NCBI GenBank assembly: GCA_019747905.1
Contig: JAIEQG010000099.1
Span: 1 to 54,316 of the forward strand
Reading direction: 5' to 3'
From: Burkholderiales bacterium
GTDB taxonomy: Bacteria; Pseudomonadota; Gammaproteobacteria; Burkholderiales; Ga0077523
DNA length: 54,316 nt
Positions 47,574 to 54,316 of the stretch are shown one piece after another. Below the pieces are notes generated by a model that saw only the letters and a program-made list of their open reading frames with translations, did no database searches and was not told where the DNA came from. The position numbers and the translations under genes were made by a program. Every line of letters starts with the position of its first letter. The stretch's first letter is position 1.

Positions 47574-48299
47574 GTGAGCTGGCTCCCCCGGTGGTTCGAC
47601 CGGCGCTCGCGCGCACCCGCGCATCTCGCCGCTGCGGTGCAGGCGTGGCAGGCCCTGCCGGCGCCGGATCGACGCATGTTGACGGCATCGGCGCGATTCC
47701 TCGTGGTCGACACCGAGACCAGTGGGCTCGATCCCGGTTCGGCTCACTTGTTGTCCATCGGTGCCTGTCGGGTGGAATCGGGCGCGTTGCTGCTCGCGCC
47801 GTCGTTCGAGGTGGTGGTGCGGCCGGCCATGCCGAGCGCGGACGAGAACATCCTCGTGCACGGCATCGGTCGCCAGCACCAGCTCGACGGCACGAGCGCT
47901 GCGGATGCACTCTGCGACTTCCTGCAGTTCGCGGGTCGCCCGGTGCTCGTGGGGTTCCACGCGCCCTACGACGCCATGGTCCTCGGGCGTGCCGTGCGGG
48001 CCGAGTTGGGGATCGCTTACGACGACGAGTGGCTGGACCTGGCCGTGCTGCTCCCGGCGCTCTTTCCGGATCTTGTCGCAGCCGCCTGGGATCTCGACCG
48101 ATGGCTCGCGCAATTCGGTGTGCCCAATTTCGCCCGCCACAGCGCGCTGGCCGATGCCTGCGCCACCGGCGAGTTGCTGCTGCTCGGAGTTGCGCGCGCG
48201 AAGGTGCGTGGCGTGCACGACGTCAACGGTCTGTTCCAGCTCCAGGGCGCCGAGCTGGAACGCCGGGTCCGGGCCCAGGCGGGGATTCCAATGGGTTAG
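47574..48299 (+). CDS. DEDDh 3'-5' exonuclease (DnaQ-like)
   Basis: A 241-residue exonuclease of the DnaQ fold. ExoI is VVDTETSGLDP with D46 and E48; ExoII is in HAPYDAMVLG; ExoIII is RHSALADACATGEL, with the histidine and aspartate of the DEDDh class. Such proteins degrade DNA or RNA from the 3' end; which one is unknown. It has no polymerase, BRCT or other extra domain. The start is GTG 47574, 10 bp after the DUF294 gene. Its pairing with DUF294 next to an acetate symporter recurs in many proteobacteria, so a shared regulatory role is inferred. Confidence 0.88.
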   Translation: MSWLPRWFDRRSRAPAHLAAAVQAWQALPAPDRRMLTASARFLVVDTETSGLDPGSAHLLSIGACRVESGALLLAPSFEVVVRPAMPSADENILVHGIGRQHQLDGTSAADALCDFLQFAGRPVLVGFHAPYDAMVLGRAVRAELGIAYDDEWLDLAVLLPALFPDLVAAAWDLDRWLAQFGVPNFARHSALADACATGELLLLGVARAKVRGVHDVNGLFQLQGAELERRVRAQAGIPMG

Positions 48300-48398
48300 G
48301 AGCACCGGGTCGGCCAGCTTGCGTGTTGGCCGCCGAACCATTAACGTCGTGCCACCCTGGGAGACCTTCAGGGGCACCACAAAGAAGGAGGCGGGAGG

Positions 48399-48719
48399 AT
48401 GAAACCGATGAACTGGGTTGCCATCGATCAGGACCCGAGATTCCAGCAACTGCACGCGAAGAAAACGCGGTTCCTGTGGGGTCTGATGATCTTCTCCATC
48501 GTCTACTACTTCCTGCTCCCCATCGGCGCCGGTTACTTCTCGGACCTGTTCAAGATCAAGGTGTGGGGGCCGGTCAACGTGGGAATCCTGTTCGCACTCT
48601 CCGAATTCATCGTTGCGTGGGGCATCGCGTGGATCTACGCACGCCGCGCCAATACCGAATTCGATGCCATGGCGAGCGAGATCAATCGCATCGCCGAAAC
48701 CCTCGGGAGCCAGAAATGA
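48399..48719 (+). CDS. DUF485 small membrane protein (YjcH-like)
   Basis: A 106-residue inner-membrane protein with two membrane helices (GLMIFSIVYYFLLPIGAG and GILFALSEFIVAWGIAWIYA) and the DUF485 end YARRANTEFDAM. Family members are encoded directly before ActP-type symporters and may assist them. A strong ribosome-binding site (GGAGGCGGGAGG) precedes the ATG. The stop overlaps the actP start as ATGA. Confidence 0.9.
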   Translation: MKPMNWVAIDQDPRFQQLHAKKTRFLWGLMIFSIVYYFLLPIGAGYFSDLFKIKVWGPVNVGILFALSEFIVAWGIAWIYARRANTEFDAMASEINRIAETLGSQK

Positions 48720-50623
48720 ACCTCCGTCTCTCGAGCATGGTTGGTGCAATCGTCCTCGCCACGGCACCTCTGCTGGCCCAGGCCGCGGACACGAGTGCGG
48801 TCAACGACAAGTATCGCTGGCTCACCTTCCTCGTCTTCGGCCTGATCATCGGCCTCACGATGTACGTCACGTACCTCGCTGCCAAGCGGGTCAAGTCCGC
48901 TTCGCAGTTCTATGCCGCCGGGCGCTCCGTTTCGGGCATCCAGAACGGCTGGGCCATCGCGGGCGACTACCTTTCGGCCGCTTCCTTCCTCGGCATCGCA
49001 GGCCTGATTTCGCTCTACGGGTATGACGGCTTCATGTACTCGGTCGGCTGGCTGGTGGCCTACATCACAGTGCTGCTGGTGATCGCGGAGCCCTGCCGTA
49101 ACATCGGCAAGTACACGCTGGGCGACATCCTTGCCTTCCGCAATGACCCGAAGAAGGCCAAGACCGTCGCGGCGGTGTCGACGATCACGGTTTCGATCTT
49201 CTACCTGACCGCGCAGATGGTGGGCGGCGGAGTGCTGGTGAAGACTCTGGTGGGTATCGACTACGAAGTGTCGGTCATCGTCGTGGGCGTGCTGATGCTG
49301 GCCTACGTGCTGTTCGGCGGCATGGTCGCGACGACGTGGGTGCAGATCATCAAGGCCATCCTGCTGGTGACGGCGTCAATCCTGCTCGTGATCTTCACAT
49401 GGGCGCCGTACGGGTTCTCCTTGCCCGCGTTCCTGCAGGCCGCCGTGGATTCCGTCAATGTGCAAGGCCAGGTGACCAAGCTGATCGGGGATGCGGCGAA
49501 GAACATGACGGCGCAGGAGCTCGGGCAGCGTTTCCTCGAGCCGGGGCTGTTCCTGAAGAGCCCCATCGACCAGATTTCGCTCGGCATGGCGCTCGTCCTC
49601 GGGACCGCCGGAATGCCCCACATCCTGATGCGCTTCTTCACGGTGCCGACCGCGAAGGATGCACGCGTCTCGGTGCTGTGGGCCATGGGCATCATCGGCG
49701 GGTTCTATGTACTCACGCTGTTCCTCGGCCTCGGTTCTGCGATCAACGTGGGCCAGGCGGAGATAACTCGCATCGACAAGGGCGGCAACATGGCCGGGCC
49801 GTTGCTCGCGCAGTTCCTTGGCGGCGGGCCGGACAGCATGCTCGGCAACCTGTTCCTTGCCTTCGTGGCGGCGGTTGCGTTCGCGACCATCGTCGCGGTG
49901 GTTGCGGGGCTGGTACTCGCCTCCGCGTCCGCCATGTCGCACGACATCTATGTCGGCGTGGTGAAAGGCGAGCACGCGACGCAGGAAGAAGAAGTGCGCG
50001 CCGCGCGCGTCTCGTCGATCATCGTGGGTGTGGCCGCCATCATCATCGGCATTCTCGCGAAGGGGCAGAACGTCGCGCACCTCGTTGCACTGGCCTTCGC
50101 GGTGGCGGCATCCGGTAACCTGCCATGCGTCCTGCTAACGCTGTACTGGCGCAGGTGCAACACCGGCGGCATCGTGGCCGGCATGATCGTGGGAGCTGTT
50201 TCCGCCATCGTCCTGGTGATGGTTTCACCCAACATGACCTATCCGCTGATCGTGAAGGCGGCCCAGGAGAAGGCGATCAAGGGGGCGGACGACAAGCTCG
50301 CCGCGCTCAGTACCGATCTCGCGAGCGCGACCGATCCTGCGGTGCAGGAGAAGCTGAAGGCCGGCATCGCCGCGCAGGAGAAGGCGAAGAAGACGGCGCA
50401 GGACACCATCGCGAAACTCGGTGACTCCACCACCAGCATCGTCGGTCTCGAGAAGCCCCTGTTCGACCTGAAGAACCCCGGCCTGATATCCATCCCGCTG
50501 GGATTCCTGGCGGTGATCCTGGGCTCCCTGCTGTACCGGGACCGCCGTTCCGATGATCTCTGGGACGAGCTCTACGTCCGGCAGAACACCGGAATCCATG
50601 CAGAGGCGGCGAGCGCGCACTAG
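48716..50623 (+). CDS. actP: Cation/acetate symporter, ActP-like, with extra charged insertion
   Basis: A 635-residue sodium:solute symporter of the ActP branch, importing acetate or related monocarboxylates. An N-terminal signal-like segment (SSMVGAIVLATAPLLAQAA) precedes about 13 membrane helices; QFYAAGRSVSGIQNGWAIAG and GDYLSAASFLGIAGLISLYG are family hallmarks. Residues about 513-580 form an Ala/Lys/Asp-rich, probably coiled insertion (GADDKLAALSTDLASATDPA, EKLKAGIAAQEKAKKTAQDT) before the last helix, making it ~85 residues longer than E. coli ActP. The substrate is inferred from family and from the DUF485 partner. An acetyl-phosphate operon exists elsewhere in the window. Confidence 0.88.
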   Translation: MNLRLSSMVGAIVLATAPLLAQAADTSAVNDKYRWLTFLVFGLIIGLTMYVTYLAAKRVKSASQFYAAGRSVSGIQNGWAIAGDYLSAASFLGIAGLISLYGYDGFMYSVGWLVAYITVLLVIAEPCRNIGKYTLGDILAFRNDPKKAKTVAAVSTITVSIFYLTAQMVGGGVLVKTLVGIDYEVSVIVVGVLMLAYVLFGGMVATTWVQIIKAILLVTASILLVIFTWAPYGFSLPAFLQAAVDSVNVQGQVTKLIGDAAKNMTAQELGQRFLEPGLFLKSPIDQISLGMALVLGTAGMPHILMRFFTVPTAKDARVSVLWAMGIIGGFYVLTLFLGLGSAINVGQAEITRIDKGGNMAGPLLAQFLGGGPDSMLGNLFLAFVAAVAFATIVAVVAGLVLASASAMSHDIYVGVVKGEHATQEEEVRAARVSSIIVGVAAIIIGILAKGQNVAHLVALAFAVAASGNLPCVLLTLYWRRCNTGGIVAGMIVGAVSAIVLVMVSPNMTYPLIVKAAQEKAIKGADDKLAALSTDLASATDPAVQEKLKAGIAAQEKAKKTAQDTIAKLGDSTTSIVGLEKPLFDLKNPGLISIPLGFLAVILGSLLYRDRRSDDLWDELYVRQNTGIHAEAASAH

Positions 50624-50648
50624 AATCCGGGTTGCCCGGTAGCGAAAG

Positions 50649-50683
50649 CCCTGCGGGTCTAGCCCGCGGGGTTTTTGTTTTTC
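50649..50683 (+). terminator. Intrinsic terminator after actP
   Basis: CCCTGCGGG (50649-50657), loop TCTAG and CCCGCGGGG (50663-50671) form a 9-bp stem with one wobble pair, followed by TTTTTGTTTTTC. Confidence 0.93.
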
Positions 50684-50767
50684 TGCTGTGTCCGAAGGCG
50701 CACTCCGCCCTGACGCGCCGGGCGTCCATCCTTTTAATCGGACGCAACCAGCTATCCTATCGGCAAC

Positions 50768-52771
50768 ATGGCGAAGATCGTCATCGTAGAACCAGACGCG
50801 CGGATGCGGGAGTGGCTGCGGCTGCACCTGCAGACCGAAGGCCACGTCGTTCAGGCCGTGGCCGACGGCGCCCGAGTCCTTGACCTGGTGCGCGGCGATC
50901 CGATGGAGCTCGCCATCATCGCCACCAACCTGCCCGACGGCGGTTGCTTCGCCCTGGTTGCGGCCCTGCGCTCGAATTCGCGGACGGCCAACCTGCCGCT
51001 GCTGTTCGTCGTGCCGCCCGGAGATACGGGCGCCATGGCACAGGCGATGTCCATTGAACCGGAGGGCGCACTCACCCAGCCGCTCAATCGTGCCCGGCTG
51101 CTGGAGGCGGTGACCTCGCGGCTGTACCGCGGCGTGACCAGTTCGGTCCCCAATCTGGCGGCCACCATGGAGATGCGGCCGGAGCCCTCCGAGCGTGTCT
51201 CCGGCGTACTGGTCGAGTCGAAGGACGGCACCGTTCTGCTGATGGTCCTGCGCAATCTGGTCACGCTTGCGCGATCGCTGCGCGGCCGGACCCTGGAAAC
51301 CATGCTCCAGCGCTTCTACGGCGAATGCCGCGATGTTGTCTCGAAGCAGGGCGGATGGGTGGTCCGGATGGAAGCCACGGGGCTTACCGCATTGTTCGAG
51401 GACGGCCCGAACGTCGACCGGCACTACTCCACCCGTGCGGTCGAGTCGGCCCTGGGAATCGTGCTGGCGGCGCGGCGCGTGCGGCAATGGGCGTCCGCCA
51501 ATCTCACCGACGTTTTCGTGCCGCCGATGTCGGTGGGGTGCGGCGTGCACACCGGCTCGGTCATCGTGTCGCGCATCTCGGTGAGCGCGTTGTCCGCCCC
51601 CAGTATCGCTGGACCAACGGTGGAAATGGCGCAACGGCTCGATGGTCGCGCCAAGAGCCTCGGCTGGAGCATCGCGGTCTCGGGCCCGGCGGCGGCGCAG
51701 GCCGGCGTGCGTTTTCTGTACGCGCGACAGGCCACGCTGGCCGACACTGAGCACGGCACCACCATTCCGATCGTGGAAGTGCAGGGCTTCAACCCCGGCA
51801 TGGCAAAGCCCGGCGAACTCACGATGATGACCGAGGCCCGCGAAGCGGTGCTCGCCAACACCGTGATAGCCCGCCTCGCAGGCGACGTGGATCCGAGCGT
51901 CACCGACAAGACCGTGATGTTCGCGTCGCAGCGGCCGGCCGGAGCCGACGCGTTGCCGCAATTGCGTGATCGACGCATCGCCCGGCGACTGGCGCAGGGC
52001 ATCCACACCGCCACCTGGGTGGCGCTGAACGTGCCGCGGGACCGCGAGGAAGTGGTCAAGACGGTGTCGATGGCGGAAGCGCCGCCGGAGTTCGTCGATC
52101 GCTACCTCGCGCACTACGCGAGGCTCGCCGACCTCGATCAACGCAACGTCGTTTCGGTCTACGAGGTCGGTCGCAACGACTCGCTCGGTTTCGTCGCATT
52201 CGAGTGCCTGTGGGGAGGCGCACTCACCGAGGCGATCCGCAAGAAGGTACCGATCGGACTGGCGCTCAACTACGTCGCGCAGATGAGTCTGGCGCTCGAT
52301 GCCGTGCATGCTCTCGATCTGCACCACGGTGCGCTGGGAGCCCAGCATTTCCTCTTCCGTGACACCGGGGTCGCGGTGATGGCGGACTTCAACATCACGG
52401 CGAAGGTGCTGGCCGAGTTGATGCCGGAGGGCGCGAGTTCCGCATCGAATGCACTCGCGGTGATGGACAGTGCGACCGGTCGCCGACGCGACTTCAAGGC
52501 ACTGGGCCTCATCCTGTGCTCGCTGCTCGGCATCCTGGCCGACGGTGCCGAGGTCGATCTCGACACTACTCCCGAGAATATCGAACGGCTGTTGCGCATG
52601 CCGATCGAGATCACGCAGCTGAAGCCCAGCATCGAAGGCCTGCTCGGGATCGGACCGAAACCGCCGTTCGATCGTGCGGAAGAGGTGTTGGTCGAACTGC
52701 TTGCACTGCGGGAGATCTTCCCGTTCGACGTGCGGTCGGAGGGGCCGGAGGGGTCGTCGTTGATGAAGTAA
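50768..52771 (+). CDS. Receiver-like / cyclase-like / kinase-like signalling protein, each domain degenerate
   Basis: A 667-residue cytoplasmic protein with three domains. Residues 1-120 look like a response-regulator receiver (KIVIVEPDARMREWLRLHLQ), but the phospho-Asp position is Ala52 and the KP lysine is Gln104. Residues ~144-340 resemble a class III adenylyl cyclase (GVHTGSVIVS, PTVEMAQRLDG), but the second metal Asp is lost (MEATGLTALF, where GD would be expected) and VN is VE. Residues ~400-600 resemble a Ser/Thr kinase: K431 is a possible ATP lysine, HGDLKPxN reads HGALGAQH (Ala522, His527), and DFG reads DFN (540-542). I infer a catalytically dead signalling scaffold. Its 3' end is repeated downstream. 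Confidence 0.78.
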   Translation: MAKIVIVEPDARMREWLRLHLQTEGHVVQAVADGARVLDLVRGDPMELAIIATNLPDGGCFALVAALRSNSRTANLPLLFVVPPGDTGAMAQAMSIEPEGALTQPLNRARLLEAVTSRLYRGVTSSVPNLAATMEMRPEPSERVSGVLVESKDGTVLLMVLRNLVTLARSLRGRTLETMLQRFYGECRDVVSKQGGWVVRMEATGLTALFEDGPNVDRHYSTRAVESALGIVLAARRVRQWASANLTDVFVPPMSVGCGVHTGSVIVSRISVSALSAPSIAGPTVEMAQRLDGRAKSLGWSIAVSGPAAAQAGVRFLYARQATLADTEHGTTIPIVEVQGFNPGMAKPGELTMMTEAREAVLANTVIARLAGDVDPSVTDKTVMFASQRPAGADALPQLRDRRIARRLAQGIHTATWVALNVPRDREEVVKTVSMAEAPPEFVDRYLAHYARLADLDQRNVVSVYEVGRNDSLGFVAFECLWGGALTEAIRKKVPIGLALNYVAQMSLALDAVHALDLHHGALGAQHFLFRDTGVAVMADFNITAKVLAELMPEGASSASNALAVMDSATGRRRDFKALGLILCSLLGILADGAEVDLDTTPENIERLLRMPIEITQLKPSIEGLLGIGPKPPFDRAEEVLVELLALREIFPFDVRSEGPEGSSLMK

Positions 52772-53193
52772 TGCTGCAAGCGCAGCTGGCCCCCACCCTA
52801 ACCCTCCGCGTAGCCGGGGGAGGGAATGTAAGCCCCTTACCCCACCATCGGTGGGGAAGGTTGGGATGGGGGCAGCGCGGTACGGAGTTCAGTGCTCCGC
52901 GCGCTCAGCGTTTGCGATTGGCGATCAGTCGGAGGGGCCGGAGGGGTCGTCGTTGATGAAGTAACGCTGCGAGCGCAGCTGGCCCCCGCCCTAACCCTCC
53001 CCCGGCGCAGCCGGGGGAGGGAATGTAAGCCCCTTCCCCCACCATCGGTGGGGGAAGGTTGGGATGGGGGCAGCGCGGTCCGGAGTCCGGTGCTCCGTGC
53101 GCTCAGCGCTTGCGATTGGCGATCAGTCGGAGGGGCCGGAGGGGTCGTCGTTGATGAAGTAATGCTGCGAGCGCAGCTGGCCCCCACCCTAAC
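52735..53193. repeat. Tandem repeat of the gene 3' end plus dispersed palindromic element
   Basis: A unit starting GTCGGAGGGGCCGGAGGGGT begins at 52735, 52928 and 53126, giving steps of 193 and 198 bp. Each unit holds the last codons and stop of the upstream gene, then a GCGCAGCTGG segment and a dispersed palindromic element (CCCCCACCCTAACCCTCC ... GTTGGGATGGGGGC) at 52789-52873 and 52981-53071. The third unit stops after 68 bp at 53193, where an IS element is inserted. The copies are close but not identical. Apart from repeats, the 417 bp from 52772 to 53188 contain no gene. Confidence 0.9.
53188..53193. repeat. Target-site duplication, left copy (CCTAAC)
   Basis: CCTAAC directly before the left IS end equals CCTAAC at 54235-54240 directly after the right end, as expected for a 6-bp duplication made on insertion. 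Confidence 0.75.
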
Positions 53194-54139
53194 TGTGAAG
53201 CGTCAAGAGGTTGTTTCTCGACTTAGGAAGTCGAGACATGGGCACTGCTCCGCCGATGCCCTGGTGAGGACGATGCCAGTTGTAGTGGTGCTGCCAGTGG
53301 ACCAAGGCTTGAGTGCGCTGGGCCGAGTTCTGGTAGGTCCAGCCGTAGGCCCACTCGCGCAGCGCCGATTGGATGAAGCGCTCGGCCTTGCCGTTGGTCT
53401 GGGGTCGGTAGGCGCGGGTGAACTTGTGCACGATGCCCAACTCCTGGCAGGTGGCGGCGAACACCTTGGATCGGAATGCTCCGCCGTTGTCGGTGAGCAA
53501 GCGCTTGATGGCTACACCCAGCCCCGCGTAATAGTCCACCGCCTGGCGCAGGAACTGCACCGCCCTGGGGACTTTCTCGTCCACATGCATGGCAGCGAAT
53601 GCGATGCGCGCATGGTCGTCCACCGCCACGAACAGCGTCTCCCAGCCCGCCCCCTGGACCGAGTCGCGCGGGTTGCCCGTCACCCGATGCCCGGGACGCT
53701 CGATGCGCCCGAGCATCTTGGTGTCGATGTGCAGCAGATCCCCGGGGGCGGCGTGCTCGTAGCGCTGGATCGGCTCTCGCGGGTCCAGGTCACTGAGCTT
53801 AGACAGCCCCGCCCGGCACAGCACCCGGCTCACCGTGCTCGCCGACACCCCCACCTGGCGCGCAATGGTCGCTTGCAGCAGATGGCGTCGTCGCAATTCC
53901 ACGATCAACAGCGCCTTGGCTGGCGTGATCGCCCGCGGCGAGCGCTGCGGCCGCGAGGAGGCGTCGCTCAACGCTTCAGGCCCTGCGGCCAAGTATCGCC
54001 CCAGCCATTTCCGCGCCGTGGGTGCACTCACTGCCTGGCGCCGCGCTGCCTCGGGGGCACTCAGTCCTGCGTTGATTATGTCCTGCACCATCTCGAGTCG
54101 ACGGGCAAAAGTGAGTCGGGCATTCTTGTGTGCGTTCAT
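53189..54139 (-). CDS. IS481-family transposase
   Basis: A 316-residue transposase starting at ATG 54139 (MNAHKNARLTFARRLEMV). The N-terminal helix-turn-helix (SAPEAARRQAVSAPTARKWL) binds the IS ends. The retroviral-integrase-type core has D in LLHIDTKMLG, D in LLTDNGGAF and E in PQTNGKAERFIQSAL, the DDE triad. Length is typical of IS481. The stop codon TAG (53191-53189) lies outside the element in the CCTAAC target copy, so the reading frame ends on host DNA. Confidence 0.93.
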   Translation of the reverse strand: MNAHKNARLTFARRLEMVQDIINAGLSAPEAARRQAVSAPTARKWLGRYLAAGPEALSDASSRPQRSPRAITPAKALLIVELRRRHLLQATIARQVGVSASTVSRVLCRAGLSKLSDLDPREPIQRYEHAAPGDLLHIDTKMLGRIERPGHRVTGNPRDSVQGAGWETLFVAVDDHARIAFAAMHVDEKVPRAVQFLRQAVDYYAGLGVAIKRLLTDNGGAFRSKVFAATCQELGIVHKFTRAYRPQTNGKAERFIQSALREWAYGWTYQNSAQRTQALVHWQHHYNWHRPHQGIGGAVPMSRLPKSRNNLLTLHS

Positions 54140-54234
54140 CCGGCTGAGCTCCTGGAGGTCTGGGTGTTTGGCGACTTCCAGTCTCCCAGACTCAGTCCGG
54201 GTGAACCACAGAAACAACGTATTGAAGCTTCACA
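53194..54234 (-). mobile_element. IS481-type insertion sequence, complete
   Basis: A 1041-bp element bounded by 25-bp imperfect inverted repeats (53194-53218 and 54210-54234; 22 of 25 match, both beginning TGTGAAGC). It is flanked by CCTAAC on both sides and encodes one DDE transposase on the minus strand. It sits inside the third copy of a local tandem repeat, in a segment (CCCTAAC) of a dispersed palindromic element. Ends are well matched and the gene is intact, so the insertion may be recent. Confidence 0.88.
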
Positions 54235-54316
54235 CCTAACCCAACTTCCACAGTTCAAGGGTGTGAAGTTCAGTGAATCAACGAGTTGAATCTCTCGGTC
54301 GCCACTACACGTGCGG
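54235..54316. other. Unassigned flank after the IS; possible second IS end
   Basis: After the right CCTAAC copy the sequence does not continue the local tandem repeat. TGTGAAGTTCAGTGAATC from 54262 starts like the IS ends (TGTGAAG), which could mark another element extending past the window. It is too short to decide. Confidence 0.25.

Noticed and set aside
52735..53193. Regularly spaced repeats considered as a CRISPR array
   Set aside because: The units are 193-198 bp and nearly identical throughout, with no short repeat-spacer pattern and no cas genes; they are tandem copies of a gene end plus a palindromic element.
52892..54289. A 465-codon plus-strand open frame across the repeats and IS
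   Set aside because: It runs through repeat DNA and antisense to the transposase; its translation repeats with the DNA units and has no domain.

Overview
The window is about 54 kb of GC-rich chromosomal DNA from what looks like a betaproteobacterium. The evidence is gene content and order (gltBD-hemE-priA-argS-SPOR protein-dsbA, glmU-glmS, groESL with a CIRCE operator, a DUF485-actP pair), high GC in third positions, and short gene overlaps. I cannot name a genus from the sequence alone. No rRNA, tRNA or CRISPR array was seen.

Region 1 (1-10.6 kb, + strand) is housekeeping: the 3' end of gltB, gltD, hemE, priA, argS, a SPOR-domain membrane protein, a DsbA-like thiol oxidoreductase and a short-chain dehydrogenase. 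The dehydrogenase sits between two inverted copies of a ~120 bp dispersed repeat. The hemE-priA gap holds DnaA-box matches and a perfect palindrome. Region 2 (10.7-16.1 kb) is mixed: a HAD phosphatase, a TPR protein and an orphan ParA on the minus strand; then gabT, a macro-domain protein, a YciI/DGPF protein and an acetyltransferase remnant on the plus strand; then a Uma2-type nuclease on the minus strand.

Region 3 (16.3-22 kb, - strand) is a compact acetyl-phosphate operon: phosphate acyltransferase, acetate kinase, an NlpE/META envelope protein and phosphoketolase. Phosphoketolase makes acetyl-P, which AckA turns into ATP and acetate and the acyltransferase turns into acetyl-CoA. Region 4 (22-27.4 kb) holds a small conserved protein, a cupin, a DUF2970-diheme-triheme cytochrome c operon with 4-bp overlaps, a MocR-type regulator and a secreted alpha/beta hydrolase.

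Region 5 (27.6-36 kb, + strand) is a defence island: hsdR-hsdM-hsdS, then an AlbA_2/ATP-binding protein whose start overlaps the hsdS stop. A low-GC gap with six copies of TGCTTGA follows, then a PD-(D/E)xK nuclease with a C-terminal domain that resembles a PUA/EVE module. Region 6 (36.2-43.3 kb) is the minus-strand cluster beta-CASP nuclease-dacB-glmU-glmS plus an unknown plus-strand gene. A CIRCE-like site lies just upstream of the beta-CASP gene. Region 7 (43.4-50.7 kb) is groESL behind a CIRCE element, then a DUF294 (cNMP/CBS/nucleotidyltransferase)-exonuclease-DUF485-actP cluster ending in a strong terminator.

Region 8 (50.7-54.3 kb) holds the most unusual gene. It encodes a 667-residue protein with receiver-like, class III cyclase-like and protein-kinase-like domains, each lacking key catalytic residues. 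Its 3' end, with the adjoining repeat, is tandemly copied (193 and 198 bp steps). The third copy is cut by an IS481-type element that has 22/25-matched ends and a CCTAAC target duplication.
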